Positions 1 through 8,680 are shown, counted from the first letter of the stretch. The stretch: DNA of 13,363 nt from JBBRZF01 sp038236965 (GCA_038236965.1 JBBRZF010000095.1:1-13363); one strand, 5' to 3'. A program made the numbers and translations. Notes: generated from the sequence alone by a model not told the origin.

Positions 1-63
1 GGCATCTTTGCCAAAGGGGTCCAGCGCTATATCAGGTAGCGGCCACAAAGCGCTTAACATCAT
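1..63 (-). CDS. Possible N-terminus of a leftward gene cut by the window edge
   Basis: Reading leftwards, two consecutive ATG codons (63-61 and 60-58) follow the purine-rich stretch TTGGAGAGGG. The second ATG sits 7 bases after GGAG, a good ribosome-binding spacing. The frame then stays open to the edge and gives about 20 residues with no stop. Nothing in so short a peptide can be recognised. It would be the next gene after the CHAT gene on the same strand, about 175 bp further on. The evidence is only a start signal and an open frame, so this may be chance. The DNA between 64 and 238 shows nothing recognisable and no clear terminator. Confidence 0.25.
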   Translation of the reverse strand, partial: MMLSALWPLPDIALDPFGKDA

Positions 64-238
64 CCCTCTCCAAGAAAGCGACGGCTCGGCGGCGAAGTCG
101 GCTACAAACAGTATTCGGGTTCACGCCAAAAACTGCGCCTCGCCCCGTGTTCGGCGCTTTCCGAGCGTCATTTCTCGCGAGGGCCGAAGTTTGCGACACT
201 ACGGCCCGCGTATTGCTGGTCCTTTGCTAAGCCGCTGA

Positions 239-3200
239 CTATCGCCACTCTCCCTGCAATGTAAAGGCAGCCCAATTGATCGGCGCTGCTCGAGCCCGCG
301 ACTGAAGCATCCTGATCTGTGCGGCGCGTAGTGAGGCTGCTGGGGGTAAACCACTGACGACGCCACGGTAGAAGTCTTGCATAAGTTCCGATGTGACGCT
401 GTCATCAACCTTCCAAAGGCTCGCCAGTACCCGCGCAGCCCCCGCACTCAGGAATCCGCGTGTCAGGCCGATGATTCCCTCGCCCTTCATAACAGTTCCC
501 AATGCCGTTTGGCACGCACTGAGTACAACCAACTCAGCAGATAATCGTAGGTCATAGACATCCTCCAACTTGAGAAGCCCTGGCTGAGCAGCGCCGTGTT
601 CGTCAAATAGCGATAAGATAACACCCGACAATTCCGGCCTAGTTGGGTTGAGAACTGCATGGGTTGCAAAATGAATAAAGCGATAATCGTTCAATCCAGC
701 CGCCTTAAGGTTCGTCACGGTGGCCTGCGACCCAGTGAGCCTGAGAAACTGACCGGTCGGAAATAGCCCGGTTATCGACTCCGCCTCCTCGCGAGTGAAC
801 GACAGGCGCGGCAAGCGCATTCTTTTAGACGCACTATCCACGAACCCCAAGTCTGCTGCACCCCGAAACACGGCAGCGTCGCGCAAAGATGCAACCCGGG
901 TGAGCTCCCGGCCCGGGGCGCCCGTAACACGCGGATCGCTCAAATCAAAAATCGGATCCGCAATCATGATCAGCGCCTTTTGTGCATCATGCGTCTGAGC
1001 ACGTCGCTTCCTGAGCGCTGATATTACCGAAAGCGATGGCAACATAACGATCTCGTGGTCTACTATCAAGCGTTCTCCGGGCGCCGCGGGATTGGGGAGT
1101 GCCGCGAACGGGATGTAATGAAGAGACCCGTCAGGTACGATAACCAGCCTGTGGCCTTTGATTAGGCTCGACGCGGCAGGTGTAAGAATAACTTCCGCAA
1201 GTTTTAGCGCCAGCCCGTCAAAGGCTTCTGATGAATTCCTCGTCCCGCGGGGCACTGTCCCCTCAACCAACGCTCGGTATGCGGCTGAGGCCTCTCTCTC
1301 GATCACCTCACGCCGTGGGAGGATATAACTAGTCAGGGTGTTGTTGTTCACGACCCACAAATAGCTGTGGCTTTCTCCGAGAGCATACTCCAGCAGGGTC
1401 GTATCCGGTCCGAGTTCCCGCTGGATGGCGGTTAGGTCGAGGTGTCGGGCCGTCGCGCTCCTGAGGTTACCGGTTACGCTCGATGAGGCCCGAATCCTTG
1501 AGCGAATCATACGCAATTCACCGAGTAGGTGTCCAGTGTCATTCCATATACCGCTCAGCTGATTAGATGACTGCCCTCCCATCAGGACCTGCAACTCCAT
1601 TTCGGCCTTATCGCTCAACTGTTTTTGGACTCGCCGTTCCTCAGCGAGGAGTTCAGCGTCACCGCCAACTCTGAAATCAGCATTCGTGTCTGCTAGTACG
1701 TCTGATAGGCTTCTGGCCTTTGCCATCTCAGCCGCCCCCAACGCGAGAACATCAAATCCACCTCTAGGGTTGGTGCTATGCATCAGCATCAGCAAATCAA
1801 CATAAAACTCGTACCCCTCGAGTACCTGGATCATATACGACGCTCGGAGCTCTGGACTTCCTACCGAGGCCCGTTTCGTTTCAACTAATTCCACCGCTCT
1901 TTCGATCAGTTCTCTTGCGCGCTGGAGATGTCCTTGCATGCTTTCGGCGCGAGACAGCCCGTAGAGAAGAACCTCGTCGTCCTCGAGGTTCTTAGCGGCG
2001 TTACGGAGCTGCTGCTTGGCTCTTGCCAAATACTTCAGCGCAGATGACGAGTCGCCCTTACGCAAGTACACCCACCCAATGTTCATGGTAGCTATGGACC
2101 GTAGCACGGAATTGGTTACTTGAGTCTCATCGATAGCCTGCTGATAGAAATGGAGCGCACGGTCATAGTCTTCGCGCCAGAAGTATGCAACACCTAGGTC
2201 AATGAGTGTTGCTGGCGTTTTGCTTAAGGCCAACGAATCCATATACGCTTTGATGGATGTGTCATATTGGCCGGCCACCTTATAAGCGAGACCAAGTTGT
2301 CTCAGTATTGATGCTTGCACAAGTGTCTGTTGTAGATCGCATGCTATATTCAGGGCCTCCTGTAGCTGTGCGATCGCGTTATCGGAATCACCACTTTTTA
2401 AGAGGACTGCAGCGGCTCGATACAGAGCCTCCAGCCGCCCGTTACGATCCCCGGTGATCGCCTGCAACTGTGCAGCGGCTACATAACTGCTGAGAGCTTT
2501 ATCGTATTCGGCGGCCGAGGTATGCAGTGAACCAACTCTGATCAAGATAGAGGCCTCGGCTGAACGCAGTGAGAGACGACGGCAGACTAATAGGGCACGA
2601 TCATAGTAGCCAAGGCTCTTCTGTCGGTCACCCAGTACGCTGCTAACATGTGCAAGATCATCAAGAAGTGCCACCGTGCGAGAAAAGAGCAGATGGGTGT
2701 CCAACAAATCGAGTGCTTCCTGGAAGCATCGTGCCGCGTCCGCTCGCTTGTCGCTTATCCATAATAGATGGGCTTTAATTCTAAGTAGAGCCACCAACTC
2801 ACGGATGCGTCCCAGAGTAGTAAACAGAGCGATTGAGGTGGTCAAGTCCTTAAACAGGTTGAGACGATCTCCGAGAGCATATTGTGCAAGGGCGATGTCC
2901 CCGGTAAGCCTAGCGCGCCGTGTTACGACACTTCGAGAAGTAGCGCCGAGAGCCAAGTAGATGCGATCTGCTTTCCGAAACGCATCTAGCCCTCCTTGTG
3001 GGTTGCTCGAGCGTTGGTACAGCGCACCTAGTAAGGTTAAGGTCGTCGCCTCAGCACGTCCTTCTCCTAAGCGATGCCAAGTGGCACAAGTTTCCTCAAG
3101 GCTTTCGCCGACTCGTGAATAAGTACTTGTATCGCTTTGACGTAATAAGCGCTGCGCCGCCTGTTGGGCTGCCTGGGATGAGACGCGGAGTCCATCAGCA

Positions 3201-3592
3201 TCGGTACTGGTTCTAAGCTCATCAAGGACGATGACTAAATCACCACCCTCGGACGAGGGTTCAAGGGAGGTAAGTACAATGCGATAATCTCCGGTTGTGG
3301 CAGATATGCCACGTAAAGTAAAGGTCTCAAGGAGTCCCGATCTCGATATCAATTTGCCTGAGGGGTCGAACATCAATACCGTTATGTCGATCCGTTCCGG
3401 CTCGATTTCTACGCGGAAGTATTGTCCAGACTGCGCCGTAAAGTGATATTCGCGCTGTGTGCCACCCGCGATCGTGGCTCGTTGTTCTTGTCGCACGGCT
3501 AAAATGGTGTAGGGAGTACCACTGTTCTGTGCTCCGCACAAGGCGGTGCACAAAGACACGAGAACCGCGGAATGTATTAATGTCTGAAACAT
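239..3592 (-). CDS. Secreted TPR-CHAT caspase-like protein
   Basis: This is a 1117-residue protein. The chosen ATG at 3592 follows AAGGA (3597-3601) and puts a signal peptide at the very N-terminus (MFQTLIHSAVLVSLCTALCGA, cleavage likely after CGA). An upstream in-frame start at 3634 would bury that signal. After the signal comes a beta-rich region of about 100 residues resembling PPC-type domains (TILAVRQEQ to VIVLDELRT). A long helical TPR array follows, roughly residues 140-570, with units such as LGLAYKVAGQYDTSIKAY and NIGWVYLRKGDSSSALKYL. The C-terminal ~330 residues are a CHAT domain (caspase HetF associated with TPRs). The predicted catalytic dyad is the His of HFATHA (codon 659-661) and the Cys of VVLSACQTALGT, both intact, followed by GLTRGFLSAGAARVLASLWKVDD. 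By family it is a cysteine peptidase fed by TPR sensing; the export signal places it outside the cytoplasm. It is divergent from a sigma/anti-sigma pair, a neighbourhood I associate with CHAT genes in Acidobacteriota. Substrate unknown. Confidence 0.93.
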   Translation of the reverse strand: MFQTLIHSAVLVSLCTALCGAQNSGTPYTILAVRQEQRATIAGGTQREYHFTAQSGQYFRVEIEPERIDITVLMFDPSGKLISRSGLLETFTLRGISATTGDYRIVLTSLEPSSEGGDLVIVLDELRTSTDADGLRVSSQAAQQAAQRLLRQSDTSTYSRVGESLEETCATWHRLGEGRAEATTLTLLGALYQRSSNPQGGLDAFRKADRIYLALGATSRSVVTRRARLTGDIALAQYALGDRLNLFKDLTTSIALFTTLGRIRELVALLRIKAHLLWISDKRADAARCFQEALDLLDTHLLFSRTVALLDDLAHVSSVLGDRQKSLGYYDRALLVCRRLSLRSAEASILIRVGSLHTSAAEYDKALSSYVAAAQLQAITGDRNGRLEALYRAAAVLLKSGDSDNAIAQLQEALNIACDLQQTLVQASILRQLGLAYKVAGQYDTSIKAYMDSLALSKTPATLIDLGVAYFWREDYDRALHFYQQAIDETQVTNSVLRSIATMNIGWVYLRKGDSSSALKYLARAKQQLRNAAKNLEDDEVLLYGLSRAESMQGHLQRARELIERAVELVETKRASVGSPELRASYMIQVLEGYEFYVDLLMLMHSTNPRGGFDVLALGAAEMAKARSLSDVLADTNADFRVGGDAELLAEERRVQKQLSDKAEMELQVLMGGQSSNQLSGIWNDTGHLLGELRMIRSRIRASSSVTGNLRSATARHLDLTAIQRELGPDTTLLEYALGESHSYLWVVNNNTLTSYILPRREVIEREASAAYRALVEGTVPRGTRNSSEAFDGLALKLAEVILTPAASSLIKGHRLVIVPDGSLHYIPFAALPNPAAPGERLIVDHEIVMLPSLSVISALRKRRAQTHDAQKALIMIADPIFDLSDPRVTGAPGRELTRVASLRDAAVFRGAADLGFVDSASKRMRLPRLSFTREEAESITGLFPTGQFLRLTGSQATVTNLKAAGLNDYRFIHFATHAVLNPTRPELSGVILSLFDEHGAAQPGLLKLEDVYDLRLSAELVVLSACQTALGTVMKGEGIIGLTRGFLSAGAARVLASLWKVDDSVTSELMQDFYRGVVSGLPPAASLRAAQIRMLQSRARAAPINWAAFTLQGEWR

Positions 3593-3901
3593 GTCATCCT
3601 TGATACACCGGTGCTTTCGACGATCAGAATACAATGTTACGCACAGCGCGGGCCTGCCCGGCGCCTATGTCGGTTTTAATGCCGCCGGGGACCACTCGCC
3701 GTTAACGGGCTGAGCCGACACGGAGACCCCCACCCGCACTATAGAACAACCGCTCCGTTTCGCCAGCAGGCGCGGCCGACTAGAATTTACGGGTTGACTT
3801 GGTTGCGCCCTCAGGGCCAGCGGGCCGCCAACGGCCGGAGTCACTAAAAGAGAACGGGCGCAAGTGAAGAGTGGAAAGGCTCATTGAAAGTTTCTCCGTT
3901 G

Positions 3902-3930
3902 TTGAAGTATTTAAGCACTTCGTTTAGATT
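3902..3930 (+). promoter_or_regulatory. Candidate sigma-70 promoter for the sigma/anti-sigma operon
   Basis: TTGAAG (3902-3907) and TAGATT (3925-3930) are separated by exactly 17 bases. Each box matches four of six consensus positions. It lies about 135 bp before the sigma-factor start. The 3593-4066 interval separates divergent genes and should also hold the CHAT promoter. On the other strand I see only a weak -10-like TATTCT near 3625 without a good -35. The rest is GC-rich with short inverted repeats (for example around 3650-3665) and no recognisable gene. The promoter used by the encoded sigma factor itself cannot be guessed. Confidence 0.4.
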
Positions 3931-4066
3931 AGTGGCGTGAGCTCAAAAGCGTTTCCACGCTTCGGCTCGAGATCCAGCCCCGTTCGGCGCACCAGGATTT
4001 CCAGTTGTTTGATTTGTGATCTGGCAAGACCTGATAGAAGTGAGCACTAATCGGAGCTTTATTGAG

Positions 4067-4696
4067 ATGGAGGCCGCTAGTTCAGCTCGGGAGCGATGGG
4101 TTCTTAGTAAGGAGAGTTTTGAGCGTTTTCTGAAGGCATTGGATGCGGACCCGGTTCGTGCTGGAATCCTCTATGAGCAGACTCGTGCGAAGCTGGCCAC
4201 GTTTTTCCGATGCAATGGCTGTTGGGAAGGTGACGATCTCGTGGATGAAACGCTGGACCGAGTGATGCGGAGATTGAGCGAGATCGAGATCCAGAACCTA
4301 TCGTCATTTATCCGTGGCGTTGCTCGCAATGTTGCCTCCGAAGCACACAAGAGAAACAGAAAAACTTCGTCGATTGAGGAGATCCCTGAACCAGTCTGGG
4401 ACCGGAGTATGCAGGGTGACGCGTCGACAATAGCGGAGCACGCATCCCCGCAGTCTCTTCATTGTCTGGAGGGGTGCATAAAAACACTGACGCCTGAGGA
4501 TAACCACTTAATTGCCGAGTATTATCAATACGAAAAGCGCCAAAAGATCGAGCACAAGCAGACGCTCGCGGCGGAGTTCGGCATAACCGCTAAGGCGTTG
4601 CGAGTGAGAGCGTTCAGAGCCAGGAGGAGGTTGGAGAAATGCGTTTTGGACTGCGTCCAACCTTCTGGTGAAACAAAACGTCAATCGAACCACTAA
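4067..4696 (+). CDS. ECF-like RNA polymerase sigma factor
   Basis: This is a 209-residue protein from ATG 4067. GGAG at 4053-4056 precedes that ATG by 10 bases. An upstream GTG at 4016 has no ribosome-binding site and adds an atypical tail, so it is rejected. Residues ~10-95 match sigma region 2: a helical RWVLSKESFERFLKALD segment, then a DDLVDETLDRVMRRL segment, then SFIRGVARNVASEAHKR, which resembles region 2.3/2.4. A polar linker follows. Residues ~130-195 form region 4 (LEGCIKTLTPEDNHLIAEYY, then LAAEFGITAKALRVRAFRARRRLE), a helix-turn-helix for -35 recognition. It should direct RNA polymerase to a dedicated regulon and be held inactive by the membrane protein encoded next. The gap to that gene is only 2-14 bp, so translation is probably coupled. 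The regulon is unknown. Confidence 0.85.
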   Translation: MEAASSARERWVLSKESFERFLKALDADPVRAGILYEQTRAKLATFFRCNGCWEGDDLVDETLDRVMRRLSEIEIQNLSSFIRGVARNVASEAHKRNRKTSSIEEIPEPVWDRSMQGDASTIAEHASPQSLHCLEGCIKTLTPEDNHLIAEYYQYEKRQKIEHKQTLAAEFGITAKALRVRAFRARRRLEKCVLDCVQPSGETKRQSNH

Positions 4697-4710
4697 GTAT
4701 GGAGGGCGAC

Positions 4711-5868
4711 GTGTGGCAAGCGGCCGCGGACGACGTGATTATCGTCCGATACCTGCTCGGGCAGTTGCCCGAAGCAGAGCGCGATCATTTTGAGGATCGA
4801 TACTTCTCTGACGAGGCTCTTCACGAACAGTTGCAGGCGATCGAGGAGGAGTTGATTGACGCCTATGTTGATGGAGATCTCACCGGCGAGGACTTGGCTT
4901 GCTTCGAACTCCGGTTTATAGGTTCTCCGGAGCGCGAGCGGAAGATATTGTTTGCGAGGGCGTTGCGAGCGGGTACTGATCGCCGCGCCCGTTTCGGTCG
5001 GCTTCAATCGATTTCAGAGGCTCGTCATTCGCAAGATGCTCCCGGGGAGTTCGAGTCGCTTGCGGCGCCGGTTGGTGGGCCACCGGTCGCGGGCGGGAAG
5101 TTGGACTCACCTCCGCCTTCAGCCAAACACAAAAGGAAAAGCCTATTATCCATTTTGATACCTCGTTCATTTGGGATGCAGATGGCATTTGGTGGGGTAG
5201 CAGCGGCTTTGATAGCGGGTTGGATTACGCTGTCCTTCCTGTGGCGGCGGGGAGTGGAGCCACCTGCAATTGTGGCCAGAATAGAGCAGCCAGTCGGTTA
5301 CAAGTCTTCTAAAAACCCCGTACCGAATGCTCCGGGAGTTTCTCCTTCGAAGAGTGTCGCCAAATCATCCCCTTCCGGACGGCCGAGGACCTCATCGACG
5401 GGGGGACATACAGATTCAACGGAGTTGGATAGAGAAACACTTTCCATTCCTATTATCCCACTTACCCCACCTTCCGTTGACAGTGCCCCCATTCCAAGCA
5501 CCCTCAATCGAGATCCGTTCGGAAGGCAAGTTCTGGCTTTTGTACTATTGCCCGGCACGCGCGGCGACGGGGATGGAAACATCATAGCCCTGCCATCGCG
5601 GCGGAGTTTCGTTCGCCTGGAACTCGGTTTAGAAGCGAGTGATTACGATCAATACACAGCTGTTGTGGAAACTGTCGACGGGAACGAGGTCTGGAAAGAG
5701 AGTAACTTGACCGCGCAATCTAGCATAGGATCGACCCGGACCATTAGGGTCCAACTCCGATCCGACCGGCTTGATCCCGGTGATTACCTTGTAAAATTGA
5801 GTGGTCTGGCGCCAGATGGAAAGACAGAAGTGGTTGCGGGGTATTCCTTTCGTGTACGTAGGGACTGA
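4711..5868 (+). CDS. Single-pass membrane anti-sigma factor, zinc-less type
   Basis: About 385 residues. GTG at 4711 is preferred because GGAGG (4701-4705) lies 5 bases before it. ATG 4699, two bases after the sigma stop, lacks a ribosome-binding site and would add four residues. The cytoplasmic ~90 N-terminal residues (VRYLLGQLPEAERDHFEDRY, then EEELIDAYVDGDL, then RERKILFARALR) resemble the anti-sigma fold common beside acidobacterial ECF factors, but without the HxxxCxxC zinc motif. One hydrophobic helix (~residues 156-178, FGGVAAALIAGWITLSFLW) is followed by arginines, consistent with N-in topology. A Ser/Pro-rich linker of about 90 residues leads to a C-terminal beta-sandwich-like domain (from VLAFVLLPGTRGDG to the end), predicted periplasmic. 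It probably sequesters the sigma factor and releases it after a periplasmic signal or cleavage. The role is inferred from position and architecture. Confidence 0.75.
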   Translation: MWQAAADDVIIVRYLLGQLPEAERDHFEDRYFSDEALHEQLQAIEEELIDAYVDGDLTGEDLACFELRFIGSPERERKILFARALRAGTDRRARFGRLQSISEARHSQDAPGEFESLAAPVGGPPVAGGKLDSPPPSAKHKRKSLLSILIPRSFGMQMAFGGVAAALIAGWITLSFLWRRGVEPPAIVARIEQPVGYKSSKNPVPNAPGVSPSKSVAKSSPSGRPRTSSTGGHTDSTELDRETLSIPIIPLTPPSVDSAPIPSTLNRDPFGRQVLAFVLLPGTRGDGDGNIIALPSRRSFVRLELGLEASDYDQYTAVVETVDGNEVWKESNLTAQSSIGSTRTIRVQLRSDRLDPGDYLVKLSGLAPDGKTEVVAGYSFRVRRD

Positions 5869-6028
5869 CGTTCCCGGGTGTGACGGCCCTTGCTTCAGGA
5901 GTGGTTCTCGTGTCTGTCAAAAACACTTGAACGCGACACGGAATGAGAATGGCCTTGGCGTCTACGGGGAGGTGGGCCGATGTTTGCCTTTTGAGCGCTT
6001 TTCTGCACCGCTAATTCGGAATAGTTAT

Positions 6029-6190
6029 AGGAGCGGCCTGCTACGTCCTGTCTGTATTCTGCTCGTTCTGAGTTCGCTCTGTTATCCGCAGATCCACGAA
6101 GTACGATCGCCCGAGCGAGGTGTTCTCGTCGAGCAAGTAAGGGCACTTTCAGAGGCCGAAAGAGCGGGCATTCGCGCCGGCAATGCCTAA
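6029..6190 (+). pseudogene. Remnant of a secreted PDZ-domain protein
   Basis: The frame encodes a hydrophobic, signal-peptide-like stretch (LLRPVCILLVLSSLCYPQ) followed by GVLVEQVRALSEAERAGIRAG. This matches the PDZ pattern of a short beta strand, then (S/A)xAExAGxxxGD. No start codon exists in frame near the signal peptide, and the frame stops right after AGNA. Changing that TAA to TTA would restore a LSW continuation, as often seen after PDZ motifs, but the frame still fails soon after. It begins about 160 bp behind the anti-sigma gene on the same strand, so it was probably the third gene of that operon. In Acidobacteriota such a slot is, to my knowledge, often filled by a PDZ/TPR/CHAT protein. 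Identification is from motif only. Confidence 0.5.
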
Positions 6191-6707
6191 AGCTGGAGAC
6201 CTTGCGGCGTTTACTGGAATCCCCTACGCTTCTTCACTAGGGAATAGGACAGGAACGTCATACGCTCGGCGGTTTACCCTCCTACAAAACACTACTCGGA
6301 AGTGTCATCCGTCTTGATTCAACCCAAAGCACACAAACACCTCAGCTAGGTGTATAGCTAAACTGCCTCGCTCGGTTCTTCCAAAAACATCATTCCTTTA
6401 TGCGAATCGACTATCCTGAAACATTCGACCTAGCGGCCCCATGAGCGTCGCAGCATATTTCCGGATCTATTAAGATGTGGTGAAGGATAGCCAGCAGACT
6501 TTACTGTCGCTAATGTAAACCTGTACAGCTGGCAAGACGAACTCACCAAACGCATGGGTTAGGGATTTGATTATTCCATCCCACTTGAATCACGGCACTT
6601 TTATTGCATTAGATCCACGTCCACTACGCAAAGTTTGTCAAAAAACGGCGCGTTTGCCACTTGACGAACAATCGCGTCGGATCTATGCTCTCCCGAGCGG
6701 CAACTTT

Positions 6708-6726
6708 TCTCTGGAACGTCTGCGAA
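6708..6726. repeat. 19-bp direct repeat, copy 1
   Basis: TCTCTGGAACGTCTGCGAA occurs here and, identically, at 7469-7487. The two copies flank about 740 bp of decayed DNA that contains the TonB-receptor fossil. Such a pair could mark an old insertion, a deletion scar or a duplicated binding site. No element with terminal inverted repeats is visible between them. Confidence 0.6.
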
Positions 6727-7066
6727 CACATCTGAGAGAAAGTTGCGGGCCCCCTAATTGGAGGTTTTTTGACCATGGTTACTCTTGGTTTGCTCGGAGG
6801 ACCGTCTGTGGAAACAGCCGAACCGCCGAGTCTCATGATTGCTACCTACACGGACGAGCACGGCAAGAGACAGATTCAAGCGTGCATGTGGCCGTCGTTC
6901 CTGCGCCAAATGACATGGTGTGTAGCCGCAACGACGATGCTTCGGGCCGTTATGAAACTGTTCTAAATAACAACTCAAAACAGTTTATCAATGCGAGCGG
7001 ATGGCCCAGTTACACGGATGTCCGCTCGCCTTTTTGTGTGCATTTCCAAACGCCAACAGAACCCCG

Positions 7067-7268
7067 TATGACTTTGACGACAAGCAGGGACAGGGCCAAT
7101 GCTGCTTTGCTTCCTTGCTTCCAGGTATGTATTCGATCACGGTCGAAGCCCCAGGTTTCAAGAAGTTTGAACATAACAACATGGCTATGAAGTTGGCTGG
7201 GAACATTCGCATTATCGTCAGACAGGAAGTCTGTTACGTGAAAGACGGTCAATGTCGCCTCCGAACTT
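7067..7268 (+). pseudogene. Fossil of a TonB-dependent-receptor CarboxypepD_reg domain
   Basis: The frame reads FASLLPGMYSITVEAPGFKK and continues with a short strand-forming segment ending NIRIIVRQEV. This is the signature (f.sLpPGtYtVtveapGFkk...nlrldv.lqvG) of the N-terminal carboxypeptidase-regulatory domain of Oar/TonB-dependent receptors that are very abundant in Acidobacteriota. The usual next motif, SVTETVTV, appears in another frame as SVT-stop-KTVNVA (7230-7259), so a frameshift and a stop interrupt the sequence. No signal peptide, plug or barrel follows. It is a small scrap of a gene that would normally encode about 1000 residues, most likely left by deletion. Confidence 0.6.
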
Positions 7269-7468
7269 CGAACGGTCCTGGTATTTCCAGATGACTGAAA
7301 GATCACTCGGAAGCTGACACTCAACAGTGGACTGCCGACAAACCGACCACCACCAAGCGTGTACCACTTTCAACAAGTGTCAGTGTCACCAATGCCGCGT
7401 TAGTTGATACACACACCGAGCGGCGGTGTATTTAATTAAGAACGTCTTGACGGTCGGGAGCAGCACAA

Positions 7469-7487
7469 TCTCTGGAACGTCTGCGAA
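7469..7487. repeat. 19-bp direct repeat, copy 2
   Basis: Identical to 6708-6726 and in the same orientation. It lies about 130 bp beyond the 3' end of the recombinase gene. The flanking bases differ from copy 1 on both sides, so identity is confined to the 19 bp. Confidence 0.6.
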
Positions 7488-7619
7488 ACGAAACCTGAAG
7501 AGAAGACGATCCCGACCGGGTTTTCGACCTCGGTGAATGTTATATCACCGCAGAATCGTGTGCAACTGTTTTTTATCCATGGGTGGACGAAACATTTCAG
7601 GAACGTAGAACGCAATGCC

Positions 7620-8680
7620 TCAAATCGCCAGCAGGTGGCTCGCGCTCTCGGACGTGGAGCGGCGACGTTTGTCGTAGATCTGCGTCGTCGTCACGTGCCG
7701 ATGCCCGAGCAGGTTTTGAACTTTAATAATGTCCACGTTGGCGTCGAGCAGCAACGTGGCCGTGGTTGCCCGGAGCGAGTGGGGCGTGTATAAGCAACGC
7801 CGCGCGATCGAGCCGTCCGGGAGTTGTTCGTCTTTCATCGCACCCGGCAGTTGCTCGAGGTAGCGTTGCATCAGTTGGTATAACGCGGACGTTTCAAATG
7901 GCCGGTTGGCCAGTGTCTGGCTCCGGGCCCGATGCGCGGGCGGAAGAGGGGACCGGCCGTGAGTTCCGCTTTCGCCAAGTACTCACCGATGGCCTGAGCC
8001 GCATGAAAATGCAATCCGATGGTGCGGCGCTTGTCGCCCTTCTCGTGCAGCCGGAGCGTGGCTTCATCGCCGTCCTGGTGAAAGTCGGACACCTTCAACC
8101 GGCAGGCCGTGCCCAGTCGAATGCCGGACCAAAGAAACGTTTTCAAAATGGCGCGATCGCGATATTCTGTGACAGACTCGCCATCGGGTAATCCGATCAG
8201 CTGTCGGGCCCGCGTCGCGGACAACGCTCGCGTCTCCTCGCGCGGGTCGGTGGATTCCCTGGAGATGAACTGCGCGTGCGCGGGATTGGGAACCGTGATC
8301 GGCAACCGCATCTCGGCCGCCGCCGCGGCCAGGTATTTATAAAAACTGCTGATTGAAGAAATCCGCCGGTTGATGGTTTTGGGTGCCGCGTTCTTCGCGA
8401 CCAGCTGCTCCCGGAAGGCGAGCACATCCTTAATAGAGACGGAGAGCAGGGCGGTCGATTCCTCGGGCCAGGCCACGCCCAAGAACTTCACGAACGTCAT
8501 GATGTCTTCGCGGTAGGCGCGTTGCGTATGCAGCGACTGCCGGCGCGTGACCCAGGCTTCGAACAAACTGGCTAGGGAGAAAAAGAATTGCTGAACACGC
8601 TCGCGCACGACCGGCGTGGTGCGGCCGGCGAGGATGGGCGGAAGTGCAGATTCATTTTTCCTAGCCAGTTGAGTGCTCAT
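7620..8680 (-). pseudogene. Tyrosine recombinase (Xer/phage-integrase family), frameshifted
   Basis: This is a leftward gene of about 352 codons split into two frames. The first part (8680 to about 7922) holds a SAM-like core-binding domain (LFEAWVTRRQSLHTQRAYRE, then NRRISSISSFYKYL) and the start of the catalytic domain, with Arg I in LKTFLWSGIRLGTACRLKV and Lys in LHEKGDKRRTIGLH. The second part (about 7921 to 7620) supplies HSLR, LLGHRH and the tyrosine in TTQIYDKRR. All six catalytic residues (R, K, H, R, H, Y) exist but not in one frame. The frames meet at 7915-7940, where the first reads GPLFRPRIGPG and the second continues QTLANRPFETSALYQL. A one-base loss in a GC-rich run explains it. 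The first frame stops at TGA 7873, overlapping an ATG for the second half. Either the gene is dead or there is a sequence error. A dif-like site lies upstream. The XerCD-type box II histidine after HxLR is Ala here (HSLRAT). Confidence 0.88.

Larger units (their letters stand above)
5869..7619. other. 1.75-kb decayed intergenic region
   Basis: No convincing intact gene is seen between the anti-sigma factor and the recombinase. Frames are short, mutually overlapping and interrupted. Two stretches look like gene fossils and are listed separately (a PDZ-type secreted protein and a TonB-receptor regulatory domain). The remainder (about 6191-7066 and 7269-7619) shows only short open frames and a pair of 19-bp direct repeats. 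A weak stem ACACCG/CGGTGT at 7413-7429 is followed by ATTTAATTAA but is not a convincing terminator. The decay suggests an old insertion or deletion hotspot next to a recombinase gene. Confidence 0.7.

Noticed and set aside
4016..4066. Upstream GTG start for the sigma factor
   Set aside because: No ribosome-binding sequence at useful distance and an extension unlike the family; ATG 4067 fits better.
239..5868. A CRISPR type III-E (gRAMP/Craspase) locus, suggested by TPR-CHAT plus sigma factor
   Set aside because: There is no gRAMP effector, no repeat-spacer array and no adaptation gene, and this CHAT protein carries a secretion signal.
6775..6966. 63-residue rightward frame starting ATG 6775, with GGAGG 10 bases upstream
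   Set aside because: The peptide is not recognisable, and the frame lies in decayed DNA between the 19-bp repeats and overlaps other equally open frames. The start signal alone is not enough.
6567..7190. 207-residue rightward frame
   Set aside because: It overlaps the TonB-receptor fossil in a different frame, has erratic composition (Cys, His, Arg rich) and resembles no family; open by chance.
7413..7439. Stem ACACCG/CGGTGT followed by ATTTAATTAA as a terminator
   Set aside because: The stem is only 6 bp, there is no T run, and no intact rightward gene ends nearby.
7451..7518. Inverted repeat CGGTCGGGA / TCCCGACCG as an insertion-sequence end
   Set aside because: The arms are 50 bases apart with no gene between them and no target duplication; GC-rich arms of 9 bp can arise by chance.
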